Source: Aureimonas sp. AU12 (GTDB lineage Bacteria; Pseudomonadota; Alphaproteobacteria; Rhizobiales; Rhizobiaceae). Taken from it: 64,000 nt of DNA. A program made the position numbers and the translations under genes. Each line of letters starts with the position of its first letter. Within the stretch, counting starts at the first letter, position 1. The notes beneath the pieces were generated by a model. That model was not told where the DNA came from. It worked only from the letters and a program-made list of their open reading frames with translations, and searched no databases. The stretch is from positions 120,870 through 184,869 of the forward strand of contig NZ_BBWH01000031.1 of NCBI RefSeq assembly GCF_001463705.1, in the 5' to 3' direction. This document shows positions 24,926 through 32,567 of this stretch, piece after piece.

Positions 24926-25617
24926 GCGCCACGGCCCATCCGGAGACGCGCATGAGCGCCCGCTTCACCGACACGCTGCGCGAGGCCGCGCTTGAGGACT
25001 GGGAGGCCGCGAGTGGCCATCGCTTCACTGTGGAACTGTGCGCCGGCACGATCGCGCCGGACGTGATGGCGCGCTATCTCGTGCAGGACCACCGCTTCCT
25101 CGACGCGTTCCTGTCGCTTCTTGGCGCCGCCATCGCCGGTGCCGACCGCTTCGAGGCGCGGCTGCGCTTCGCGCGCTTCGCCGGCACCGTGGCGGGCGAG
25201 GAGAACACCTATTTCGAACGCGCCTTCGAGGCTTTGGGGGTCCGTGAGGAGACCCGCCGCGCCGCGCCCGACAAGGCTGCCACCGGTGGCTTCCAGGCGA
25301 TCATGCGCGAGGCTGCGGCGACGCGCTCCTACGCCGCCGCGCTGTCGGTGCTGACGGTCGCCGAATGGCTCTATCTCGACTGGGCGGCCCAAGCCCCGCA
25401 GCCGCTGCCGACGAGCTTCGTCCATGCCGAGTGGATCACGCTTCACGACAATCCGGACTTTCGCGCCTTCGTCGCCTTCCTGCGGGACGAGCTCGACCGC
25501 GTCGGCCCGGCGGAAGCCGAGCTCTGCCAGGCGTTCTTCACCCATGCCGTGGCGCTGGAGCGAGCCTTCTTCGACGCGGCCTATGAGGGTGACGCCGGCA
25601 GGGAGATCGGTCGATGA
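24922..25617 (+). CDS. TenA family protein, TenA_E type (active-site Cys absent)
   Basis: 231-residue all-helical TenA/THI-4 protein. The ATG at 24922 overlaps the thiD stop in an ATGA; an in-frame ATG at 24952 is possible. LVQDHRFLDAFLSLLGAAIA and FARFAGTVAGEENTYFERAF fit the family. At the position of the catalytic Cys of classical TenA this protein has ALSVLTVAEWLYLDWAAQ, i.e. Ala followed by Glu, which is the TenA_E signature. Members of that type salvage amino-HMP and formylamino-HMP rather than acting as the classical Cys-type hydrolase. It directly precedes a Cys-type paralogue. Confidence 0.88.
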   Translation: MSATAHPETRMSARFTDTLREAALEDWEAASGHRFTVELCAGTIAPDVMARYLVQDHRFLDAFLSLLGAAIAGADRFEARLRFARFAGTVAGEENTYFERAFEALGVREETRRAAPDKAATGGFQAIMREAAATRSYAAALSVLTVAEWLYLDWAAQAPQPLPTSFVHAEWITLHDNPDFRAFVAFLRDELDRVGPAEAELCQAFFTHAVALERAFFDAAYEGDAGREIGR

Positions 25618-26291
25618 CGCTGTTTGCCCGCCTCAAGGACGCCGCCGGGCGCGACTGGACCGACTATGCCAGCCATGAGTTCGTGCGCCGGCTCGGCGAT
25701 GGCTCGCTGCCCGAGGCGGCGTTCCGGCGCTATCTCGTGCAGGACTATCTCTTCCTCATCCAGTTCGCCCGCGCCAACGCGCTCGCCGTCTACAAGAGCC
25801 GCACACTGGCCGACATGCGGGCCGCGCAAGGCGCGCTGTCGGCCATCCTCGACGCGGAACTGCGCCTGCACGTGACGATCTCGGCGCGATGGGGCCTCTC
25901 GGCCGAGGATCTCGACACCGCGCGCGAGGCGCGCGAGACGCTGGCCTACACGCGCTTCGTGCTCGATCGCGGCGCGGCGGGCGATCTTCTGGAGCTGCAG
26001 GTGGCGCTCAGCCCCTGCGTCGTCGGCTATGCCGAGATCGGCCGGGCGCTGACGCCGGGCGGCATCGCGGCGGTGCCGGCCGAGCATCCCTATCGCGACT
26101 GGATCGCCGACTACGCCGGCGCGCCTTATCAGGACGTCGCGCGGCGCGCCCGCGCCCAGCTCGACAGCCTCGCGCAGCGGATGATGCCTGAGCGACGCTT
26201 CGAGGACCTGGCGGAGGTCTTCGCGATGGCCTGCCGGCTCGAGACCGACTTCTGGCAGATGGGCCTCGACGCGGCATCCGACCCGCGCTGA
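25614..26291 (+). CDS. tenA: Aminopyrimidine aminohydrolase TenA (TenA_C type)
   Basis: 225-residue TenA protein that hydrolyses aminopyrimidine (amino-HMP) to HMP in thiamine salvage. The ATG overlaps the preceding stop (ATGA). The sequence RYLVQDYLFLIQFARANALA carries the conserved Tyr/Asp substrate pocket, and ALSPCVVGYAEIGRAL contains the catalytic Cys and Glu of the classical type. EDLAEVFAMACRLETDFWQM gives the C-terminal Glu-x-x-Phe-Trp-x-Met signature. With the TenA_E gene before it, the operon holds both subtypes. A hairpin (26301-26323) follows the stop. Confidence 0.94.
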   Translation: MTLFARLKDAAGRDWTDYASHEFVRRLGDGSLPEAAFRRYLVQDYLFLIQFARANALAVYKSRTLADMRAAQGALSAILDAELRLHVTISARWGLSAEDLDTAREARETLAYTRFVLDRGAAGDLLELQVALSPCVVGYAEIGRALTPGGIAAVPAEHPYRDWIADYAGAPYQDVARRARAQLDSLAQRMMPERRFEDLAEVFAMACRLETDFWQMGLDAASDPR

Positions 26292-26300
26292 AGCCAACAG

Positions 26301-26323
26301 CCCCGCCCCGACAACGGGCGGGG
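26301..26323 (+). terminator. Hairpin at the end of the thiamine-salvage operon
   Basis: Perfect eight-base arms CCCCGCCC and GGGCGGGG over seven bases, 10 bases past the tenA stop. A second GC-rich stem follows directly (GCCCC/GGGGC). No U-run, so termination is inferred from position and stability. Confidence 0.5.
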
Positions 26324-26439
26324 TGCCCCTGCCGGGGGCGGGGACGGGACTTGACGGGGCGCGGGGCCCGAGCCCATGCCCGAAGCATCGCCGCCGGCCA
26401 TCCCGCGCCGCGGCCGGATCTTCGGGAGCCTGCCCCGCG

Positions 26440-26850
26440 ATGCTGAAACCGATCGCCGTCCTCCTCGTCTGCCAGCTCCTCGGGGAGACCGCCGCGCGGG
26501 GCCTCGCCCTGCCGGTGCCCGGCCCGGTGATCGGGCTCCTCCTCCTTTTCGCCATGCTTCTCGCGCGAGACCGGCTCATCGCAAGATCAGGGGCCCGCAT
26601 CGCCCTGCCCGCCCTCGATGCCGCGCCCGCCGCGCCGCTCGGACGGGCCGCCGATGCGCTGCTCGGCGTGCTCGGTCTCCTCTTCGTGCCGGCCGGCGTC
26701 GGCGTCGTCGATCATCTCGGCCTCTTCGCCGCGCACGGGATCGGCCTGGCCGCCGTGCTCGTCCTGTCGATGCTGGCGACGTTGCTGGCCACCGTCTTCG
26801 TGTTTCTCGCCGTCGCCCGGCTTCTGGGACCCAAGGGAGACGAGGCATGA
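26440..26850 (+). CDS. lrgA: CidA/LrgA family membrane protein
   Basis: 136-residue membrane protein with four hydrophobic segments. It starts MLKPIAVLLVCQLLGETAAR and continues with ALPVPGPVIGLLLLFAMLLA, the Pro-x-Pro-Gly-x-x-x-Gly-Leu-x-Leu-Leu signature of LrgA/CidA, and LFVPAGVGVVDHLGLFA. The family is described as holin-like and linked to murein hydrolase control or to export of small carboxylates such as pyruvate. It overlaps lrgB by four bases (ATGA), so the two make one operon. Confidence 0.92.
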   Translation: MLKPIAVLLVCQLLGETAARGLALPVPGPVIGLLLLFAMLLARDRLIARSGARIALPALDAAPAAPLGRAADALLGVLGLLFVPAGVGVVDHLGLFAAHGIGLAAVLVLSMLATLLATVFVFLAVARLLGPKGDEA

Positions 26851-27575
26851 GCGACGAGACCGGCGCCTTCGCCCTCTGGGCCTACCTCTCGACGACGCCG
26901 CTCTTCTGGCTCACCGCGACGATCCTCGCCTTCCTCGCCGCCGATCGGATCGCGCAAGGCTCGGGCCGGCATCCGGCGGTCAATCCGGTGGCGCTGACCA
27001 TCCTCTTCATGGCGAGCCTCTTGGCGATCACGCGTACGCGCTACACCGACTATTTCGCCGGCGCGCAGTTCGTCCATTTCCTGCTCGGCCCCGCCACCGT
27101 AGCGCTCGCCGTGCCACTCTACCGGCACCGCGCGCTCGTGCGCCGCCATCTCCTGCCCCTCCTGGCCGCGCTCGGCGTCGGCTCGGTCGTGTCGGTGACC
27201 TCGGCCGTCTGGCTGGCGCTTCTCGTCGGGATCCCGCGCGAGGCCATCGTGTCGCTGGCGCCCAAATCCATCACCGCCGCGGTGGCGATGGGCCTATCGG
27301 AGCGTCTCGGCGGCGAGCCGGCGCTGACGGCGGTGCTGTGCATCGCCACCGGCATCGGCGGCGTCGTGGTGGTGACGCCGCTGATGAACGCCCTTCGCAT
27401 CCGCAACTTTGCCGCGCGTGGGTTCGCCGTCGGTCTCACCTCGCACGGCATCGGCACGGCGCGCGCTTTTGCGGTGGATCCGGTGGCAGGCGCCTTTGCG
27501 GGGATCGCGATGGCGCTGAACGCCGTGGCGTCCTCGATCGTCCTTCCGCCACTTCTGCGTGTTCTCTTGGGTTGA
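26847..27575 (+). CDS. lrgB: LrgB family membrane protein
   Basis: 242-residue membrane protein with about seven to eight hydrophobic segments. The ATG at 26847 overlaps the lrgA stop. Family motifs are FAGAQFVHFLLGPATVALAV, SLAPKSITAAVAMGLSERLG (the conserved Pro-Lys-Ser-x-Thr-x-x-x-Ala stretch) and LTSHGIGTARAFAVDPVAGA. LrgB works with LrgA; in other bacteria the pair affects autolysis and pyruvate or glycolate-type transport. Nothing nearby shows which applies here. Confidence 0.93.
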   Translation: MSDETGAFALWAYLSTTPLFWLTATILAFLAADRIAQGSGRHPAVNPVALTILFMASLLAITRTRYTDYFAGAQFVHFLLGPATVALAVPLYRHRALVRRHLLPLLAALGVGSVVSVTSAVWLALLVGIPREAIVSLAPKSITAAVAMGLSERLGGEPALTAVLCIATGIGGVVVVTPLMNALRIRNFAARGFAVGLTSHGIGTARAFAVDPVAGAFAGIAMALNAVASSIVLPPLLRVLLG

Positions 27576-27823
27576 GAACTCGTCACTTCTGCAGACGACA
27601 GAGGTTTTTCTTCAATTGGCTCCAGTCGCGACCAAGCGAAAGAACCGGATCGACAGCGGCGTCAAGTTCCGCTTCAGCCGCATTACCGATGCCGAGAGAG
27701 TTCGTTTGATACTGACGAGGCCTTGAAAGCAACACGGTGTCATTGCATGTCACCAGCAATAGTGCTGTACCAGTCGAGACCGCTTTGCATCAACCGACAT
27801 CAGACGATGGAGACTTCGAACCG

Positions 27824-28342
27824 ATGGACGATCTTCCGGATACGGCAACGTCGCGACGCTACCTCACGGCGCAGATCGTAAAGGCCTATGTCAGCAACAA
27901 CCACGTGCCGCGCGATGATCTTCCGACGCTCATCGGGATCATCTACGACGCGCTGAACCTTGACCATCCAACCGAGACGAATCAGCCGGAAGCCGCCCCC
28001 CTCGTGCCCGCGGTGCCGATCAAGAAGTCGATCACGCCGGATTATCTGATCTGTCTGGAGGACGGAAAGTCGTTCAAGTCGCTGAAGCGCCACCTGATGA
28101 CGCATTACGACCTGACGCCCGAAGCCTATCGTCAGAAGTGGGGCCTGCCGGCCGACTATCCGATGGTCGCCGCCAACTATGCCGCCAAGCGTTCGGAACT
28201 GGCCAAGTCGATCGGTTTGGGCCGCAAGGCCGCCGCGCCCGAGCCGGTGGAAGAGGTGGCCCCCGAGCCGCAGGCGGAGCCCGAAGTGGCAGCGGAAGCC
28301 CCCAAGCGTCGCGCCGGTCGCAAGGCCAAGGCCGAGGCCTGA
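27824..28342 (+). CDS. mucR: MucR/Ros family zinc-finger transcriptional regulator
   Basis: 172-residue global regulator. The N-terminal domain RRYLTAQIVKAYVSNNHVPR is the MucR dimerisation region. The DNA-binding zinc finger reads YLICLEDGKSFKSLKRHLMT then HYDLTPEAYRQKWGLPADYP, with Cys and His ligands in the shortened prokaryotic Ros spacing. A Pro/Glu/Ala-rich tail ends in basic RRAGRKAKAEA. ATG 27824 was chosen from family length; a GTG at 27737 would add 29 residues without family similarity. Relatives repress exopolysaccharide, motility and virulence genes as H-NS-like proteins. Confidence 0.88.
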   Translation: MDDLPDTATSRRYLTAQIVKAYVSNNHVPRDDLPTLIGIIYDALNLDHPTETNQPEAAPLVPAVPIKKSITPDYLICLEDGKSFKSLKRHLMTHYDLTPEAYRQKWGLPADYPMVAANYAAKRSELAKSIGLGRKAAAPEPVEEVAPEPQAEPEVAAEAPKRRAGRKAKAEA

Positions 28343-28710
28343 TCGTTCAAGGCGCCGGGGCGCTCAGGCGCTCCCGGCGCGCTGGCCTGCGACGACGACA
28401 GGTCAACCAGGGTGCGCGATGACAAGCATTGGCTTGCTGCGCACATCGTTCGAGACTGACGCCGGGTTTCGAACCCCGCACGCCGCACCGAACTGTCCGA
28501 CCGCTATGATCGAATACGCTCCGCCTTCGTGCGGGGCTGAAGCCGTTTGCGATCGTGACCGCGAAAGCTGGCGGGCTCAAAGCCCGTGCCACTCTCACCC
28601 ACCGTCTTACTCCCAACGAAAAACGCCCGCCCCGGGAAGCCGGGACGGGCGCTTTTGGGATCGGGGCAACGCCGGGACTGGAACCGGGGCCGCTCGGATC
28701 CGTCGCGGGA
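28343..28710. other. Intergenic region between mucR and the porin gene
   Basis: 368 bases with no supported gene. A 12-base-arm terminator for the minus-strand porin occupies 28619-28656. A T-arm-like GGGTTTCGAACCCC near 28466 was examined as part of a tRNA, but no acceptor or anticodon arm fits on either strand. Confidence 0.4.
28619..28656 (-). terminator. Rho-independent terminator of the Omp25-like gene
   Basis: On the minus strand a 12-base stem with one mismatch (arms CGCCCGTCCCGG and CCGGGGCGGGCG) closes on four bases and is followed by TTTTT. The 5-prime side carries AAAAG, so it may also work for transcripts coming from mucR. Confidence 0.85.
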
Positions 28711-29535
28711 TCAGTTGAAGCGGTAGGAAAGCTTCGCGGTGACCGTGTGGAAGTCGAAGTCGTTGCTGGTCTTGAAGGCAGTCGACTGGCCGGCGATCAC
28801 CGAAGCGGCCGAACCGTCGAACACGCCGCCGGCGAGACGGGTCGAGGAGTCGCCGTCACCGAGGTTGGTGTAGAGGTACTCGGCGCCGAACGAGACGTTG
28901 TTCGTCACCTTGACTTCCATGCCGCCGCCGACCGTGTAGCCGAAGTCGTCCTCGTCCTGGTTCACGACCGCCGGGAAGGCGGCGGTGATGGCCGGGCTGT
29001 TGGACGAGAAGCCGTAGTCGACTTCGCCGTAGGCGACACCGCCGGTGGCGTAGGCCAGCGCGGTCGGGGTGACGAGGTAACCAGCGCGCAGGCGGCCAGT
29101 CACGAGGTAGTCGAGGCTGCGCTCGGCCGTGTAGACGGCCGGGGTGTTCGAGAAGGCGCTGGCGCGCTGCGCCACGTCGAGAGCGTTGATGTCGGCGAGG
29201 ACGCCGATCACGAACTGGCCGGCCTGGTAGTCGTAGCCGACATGCGCGCCGCCGACGAAGGACGAGTCGAACTCGGAGGAGAAGTTCGAGCCGAACGCGT
29301 TGGCGATCGTGGTGGCGCCGGCGCCGGCGAAGTTCGGGACGACGGCGAGGTTGTCGCCATTGTCCGGGTTGAAGGCGCCGCCGCCCTGGATACCGAGGTA
29401 GAGGCCGGTCCAGGTCGGAGCCGGCATCGCCATCATCGGCGCAGCCGGCTCTTCGTAGACGACGTCGGCGGCGAGAGCCGGCACGGCGAAGGCGAGGGTC
29501 GCGGCGGAAGCGAGGAGCAGGGAAAGACGCGTCAT
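28711..29535 (-). CDS. Outer-membrane beta-barrel protein, Omp25/Omp31/RopB-like
   Basis: 274-residue outer-membrane protein. ATG 29535 opens the signal peptide MTRLSLLLASAATLAFAVPA ending in ALAAD. The mature N-terminus PAPTWTGLYLGIQGGGAF is the hallmark of the Hyphomicrobiales Omp25/Omp31 group. Alternating amphipathic strands follow, for example FVGGAHVGYDYQAGQFVIGV and TVGGGMEVKVTNNVSFGAEY, and the chain ends in KLSYRFN, the C-terminal Phe/aromatic signal for barrel insertion. A possible promoter (TTGAGC-N18-CTTATG, 29663 back to 29634) lies about 100 bases upstream. Confidence 0.92.
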   Translation of the reverse strand: MTRLSLLLASAATLAFAVPALAADVVYEEPAAPMMAMPAPTWTGLYLGIQGGGAFNPDNGDNLAVVPNFAGAGATTIANAFGSNFSSEFDSSFVGGAHVGYDYQAGQFVIGVLADINALDVAQRASAFSNTPAVYTAERSLDYLVTGRLRAGYLVTPTALAYATGGVAYGEVDYGFSSNSPAITAAFPAVVNQDEDDFGYTVGGGMEVKVTNNVSFGAEYLYTNLGDGDSSTRLAGGVFDGSAASVIAGQSTAFKTSNDFDFHTVTAKLSYRFN

Positions 29536-29889
29536 GGCAGGATCTCCAGGGCGCCGGCCGTGACCGGCGAGGCGCAAGATGTCAGCGGAGGAAAGGCCGG
29601 CATCTCGTCGCGCCGTTGCTTCCCGTCTGCCCTCATAAGGTAGCAAGAGCAGTCGGAGCTCAAGTCGTCCCCGCACGTCCGGCGCGAGCCTGTTGCACAG
29701 ATGGTACGGTCTCCATGCGGCCGAGAACACCGTCCGCCGCACCGGACCCGACCGTGCGGCATGGTTCCAACTTCCTGTTATCGCTGCTGTTTCGTTCACA
29801 CCCGGCGTGCAAGACTGCCCCGCCAATCGATCGCGCGCGGTGCGATCACAGATTGGTGACGGTGTGGCCGGCGCGCCTCACCCTGGGCG
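29536..29889. other. Intergenic region upstream of the Omp25-like gene
   Basis: 354 bases between the stop of the Ldh-type gene and the start of the porin gene, both minus strand. No credible ORF. It likely contains the strong porin promoter; a TTGAGC-N18-CTTATG pair on the minus strand is the best candidate but matches only in part. Confidence 0.35.
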
Positions 29890-30915
29890 TCACACCCCGA
29901 GGAAGGTCGCCGTCGCCCGGTCGACGGGAATGCCGTCCTGCGCCCGTTGGCGCTCAACCGCCCATTCGCGGTCTCCCGGCGCCATGACGCGGGCGCCCTC
30001 GCGGGGCACCGAGCCGCGCAGCGCATCGAGATAGGCGGTAAGCGCGGACGCGAAGGTCTCGGCGCCGCCGAAGAAGGCGGGCTCGATGGCGATGACGAAA
30101 TGGCCGATGTTGCGCGGCGTCGCGATCTCCTCGCCGTCCATCGGGATCACGAACGGGTCGGCGGTCGCGCCGGTGAGGATGGCCGAGAGGATCGTCATCA
30201 GGCCGCCGAGTGCGGCGCCCTTGAAGCCGAACTGCGAGCCGCCGGCCGGCATCAGCATGGCAGCGGCGTGCGGGTCGGCCGTCATCGCGCCCGCCGCATC
30301 CACCGCGACGTCGGCGGGCAGCGGCAGGCCGAGCGCCCGGTAGAGATAGACCCGGTTGAGCGGCACCGAGGAAGTCGCCATGTCGAGGAGCCAGGGCCGG
30401 GCGCCGGCCACGGGAACGCCGGCGGCGAACGGATTGGTGCCGTGGAAGGGCTGCGCGCCCTCGTGCAGCGCCACCACCGAGTCGCTGTTGGCCATGGCCA
30501 GCGCCACCCGGCCGGCCTCGGCGCCCGCCAGCGCATAGGCGCCGGCCGCGCCGAAATGCGACGAGCGATGGACCCCGACGGCCGCGATGCCGAACCGGCC
30601 CGCGGCCTCGCAGGCGATCTCCATCGCCCGGTAGGCGGCGCCATGACCGAGCCCGTTGTCGGCGTCGAGCGCGAAGGCGACAGGCGAGGTCTCCTTCACG
30701 CGCATCTGCGGCGCCGGGTTGACCCGTCCGCCCTTGAGCACCTTGCAGTAATGCGGCACCAGCCGCACGCCGTGGCTGTCGACGCCGTGGCGCGAGGCGT
30801 GCATCACCGCCCGCGTCGTTGCCGCGACCGAAGGCGCGTCGGCCCCGGCCGCCTCCAGCGCCGCGCGCACGGCGGCGTCGAGAGCCCCGGTCTCGACGAT
30901 GGCGACATCCTGCAT
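29890..30915 (-). CDS. Ldh family NAD(P)-dependent oxidoreductase (malate/L-lactate dehydrogenase type 2)
   Basis: 341-residue enzyme of the YlbC/MDH2 family that oxidises 2-hydroxyacids or reduces the matching imino/keto acids. Motifs are MHASRHGVDSHGVRLVPHYC (catalytic His in Ser-His-Gly), DADNGLGHGAAYRAMEIACE, VGVHRSSHFGAAGAYALAGA and NPFAAGVPVAGARPWLLDMA, the family nucleotide and substrate stretches. It follows a FAD-linked oxidoreductase gene by 64 bases on the same strand, so both probably serve one hydroxyacid pathway. Candidate substrates are malate, sulfolactate, ureidoglycolate or piperideine-2-carboxylate; the sequence does not decide. Confidence 0.9.
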   Translation of the reverse strand: MQDVAIVETGALDAAVRAALEAAGADAPSVAATTRAVMHASRHGVDSHGVRLVPHYCKVLKGGRVNPAPQMRVKETSPVAFALDADNGLGHGAAYRAMEIACEAAGRFGIAAVGVHRSSHFGAAGAYALAGAEAGRVALAMANSDSVVALHEGAQPFHGTNPFAAGVPVAGARPWLLDMATSSVPLNRVYLYRALGLPLPADVAVDAAGAMTADPHAAAMLMPAGGSQFGFKGAALGGLMTILSAILTGATADPFVIPMDGEEIATPRNIGHFVIAIEPAFFGGAETFASALTAYLDALRGSVPREGARVMAPGDREWAVERQRAQDGIPVDRATATFLGV

Positions 30916-30979
30916 GATGGTCTCTCCCGATGAACGAACGGATCTTTGCGTTAGCCGGCTTATGGCCGTGATCGGCGCC

Positions 30980-32407
30980 TCAGGGCGGGGTCAGCTGACA
31001 GCCCGGGTTCATGCGCCCGTCGGGGTCGATGGCCGACTTCAGCGCCCGCAGCAGGCCCTCCTGCACGGGCTTCAGCCGGGCCTCGAAATCTTCGCGCTTC
31101 AGCCGGCCGATGCCGTGCTCGGCGCTGATCGAGCCGTCGAACCCGTCGAGAACGCCGTTGACGAGCGCCTTCGCCGCCTTGATGCGGGCCGCGGCCGTCG
31201 CCGCGTCCGCCCCTTGCGGCGGCAGCACGTTGAAATGGATGTTGCCGTCGCCGACATGGCCGTAGGCGACCGAGCGGCAATCGGGGAGTTCGCGCGCCAC
31301 GGCGTCGCGCGCCGCGCCGACGAACGCGGCGACGCGCGACAGCGGGACGGAGACGTCGGTGCGAAGATGCGGCCCGAGCATCGCCTGCCCGTCGTTCATC
31401 CCTTCGCGGATGCGCCAGAGCTGCGCGGCTTGCGCCCGCGAGGCCGCCACCACGCCGTCGAGCACCAGCCCCTCCTCCAGCGCCCCTTCGAGGAAGCGGT
31501 CGAGGAGCGCGCGGATGTCGATCAGCCCGGTGCCGGCCATTTCCATCAGCACGTAGGCGGGATGACTTCCCTCCATCGGGTTGGGCAGGTCGGGATGGGC
31601 GATCTGCGCCAGCCCGATCGCCTCGGGGCCGAGCAGCTCGAAGGCGCTCATCAGGTCGCAGCAGTCGCGCCGGGCGCGCCGATAGAGCGCCATCGCCTCC
31701 TCGACCCCGGCCAGCGCCAGAAGCGCGGTCTCGACCTGCGTCGGCTTGACGAGAAGCTTCAGTGCCACGCCCGTGACGATGCCGAGCGTGCCCTCGGCGC
31801 CGATGAAGATCTGCTTGAGGTCGATGCCGCGATTGTCCTTGCGCAGCGTCGAGAGACCGTCCCAGATCGTGCCGTCCGGCAGCACCACTTCGAGGCCGAG
31901 GATCAACTCGCGCGTCATCCCGTAGCGAAGGACGTTGATGCCCCCGGCATTGGTGGAGACGTTGCCGCCGATGCGGCAGGACCCTTGCGCGCCGAGCGAC
32001 AGGGGAAAGAACCGGTCCTCAGCCTCCACCGCCTGCTTGATCACCTCCAGCACGCAGCCGGCATCGACCACGGCCGAGAAGTCGTCGGCGTCGATGCGGC
32101 GGATGGCGGTCATGCGCTCCAGCGACAGCACCACTTGGCGCCCCGCATCGTCGGGAATGCCGCCGAGCACCAGCCCGGTGTTGCCGCCCTGCGGCACGAT
32201 GGCGAGCCCCAGCCGGGCGCAGAGGCGAACCGCCTCGGACACCGCGCCCGTCGAGTTCGGGCGGAGCACCGCCACCGCGCCGGTGGTGACGTCGCCGTGC
32301 CAGTCGCGGCAGTAGCGCGCGATGTCGTCGGGCTCGGTGAGCACCGCATCGGCGCCGAGCGCCTGCGTCATCTGGCTGGTGAGAGCGTCCCGTTCGGCTT
32401 CGGTCAT
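30980..32407 (-). CDS. FAD-binding oxidoreductase, D-2-hydroxyacid dehydrogenase type (GlcD/D-lactate/D-2-hydroxyglutarate)
   Basis: 475-residue flavoprotein. The PCMH-type FAD domain holds IVPQGGNTGLVLGGIPDDAG, FPLSLGAQGSCRIGGNVSTN and IFIGAEGTLGIVTGVALKLL. The C-terminal FAD-oxidase domain ends with YGHVGDGNIHFNVLPPQG, whose His residues bind metal near the substrate, and SAEHGIGRLKREDFEARLKP then DPDGRMNPG. The layout fits D-lactate or D-2-hydroxyglutarate dehydrogenases that pass electrons to a quinone or ETF. It heads a two-gene operon with the Ldh-type enzyme. Confidence 0.92.
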   Translation of the reverse strand: MTEAERDALTSQMTQALGADAVLTEPDDIARYCRDWHGDVTTGAVAVLRPNSTGAVSEAVRLCARLGLAIVPQGGNTGLVLGGIPDDAGRQVVLSLERMTAIRRIDADDFSAVVDAGCVLEVIKQAVEAEDRFFPLSLGAQGSCRIGGNVSTNAGGINVLRYGMTRELILGLEVVLPDGTIWDGLSTLRKDNRGIDLKQIFIGAEGTLGIVTGVALKLLVKPTQVETALLALAGVEEAMALYRRARRDCCDLMSAFELLGPEAIGLAQIAHPDLPNPMEGSHPAYVLMEMAGTGLIDIRALLDRFLEGALEEGLVLDGVVAASRAQAAQLWRIREGMNDGQAMLGPHLRTDVSVPLSRVAAFVGAARDAVARELPDCRSVAYGHVGDGNIHFNVLPPQGADAATAAARIKAAKALVNGVLDGFDGSISAEHGIGRLKREDFEARLKPVQEGLLRALKSAIDPDGRMNPGCQLTPP

Positions 32408-32567
32408 CTGCGAACTCCCCGCCCGATCGTCCCGCGGGCTTACCAGTCCATATCCGGGCCATCGCCGCGCGTGAAGCCCAGCCGCCGGCCGGGAGCGCGA
32501 TCGGTTTGACGCGATCTTAAGGGGCTGGCCTCAAGCTCAAGGCACAAGTTCGAACCTTTTCGGCGAC

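Noticed and set aside
28455..28500. T-arm-like GGGTTTCGAACCCC as part of a tRNA
   Set aside because: No acceptor stem, D-arm or anticodon arm fits on either strand within tRNA length.
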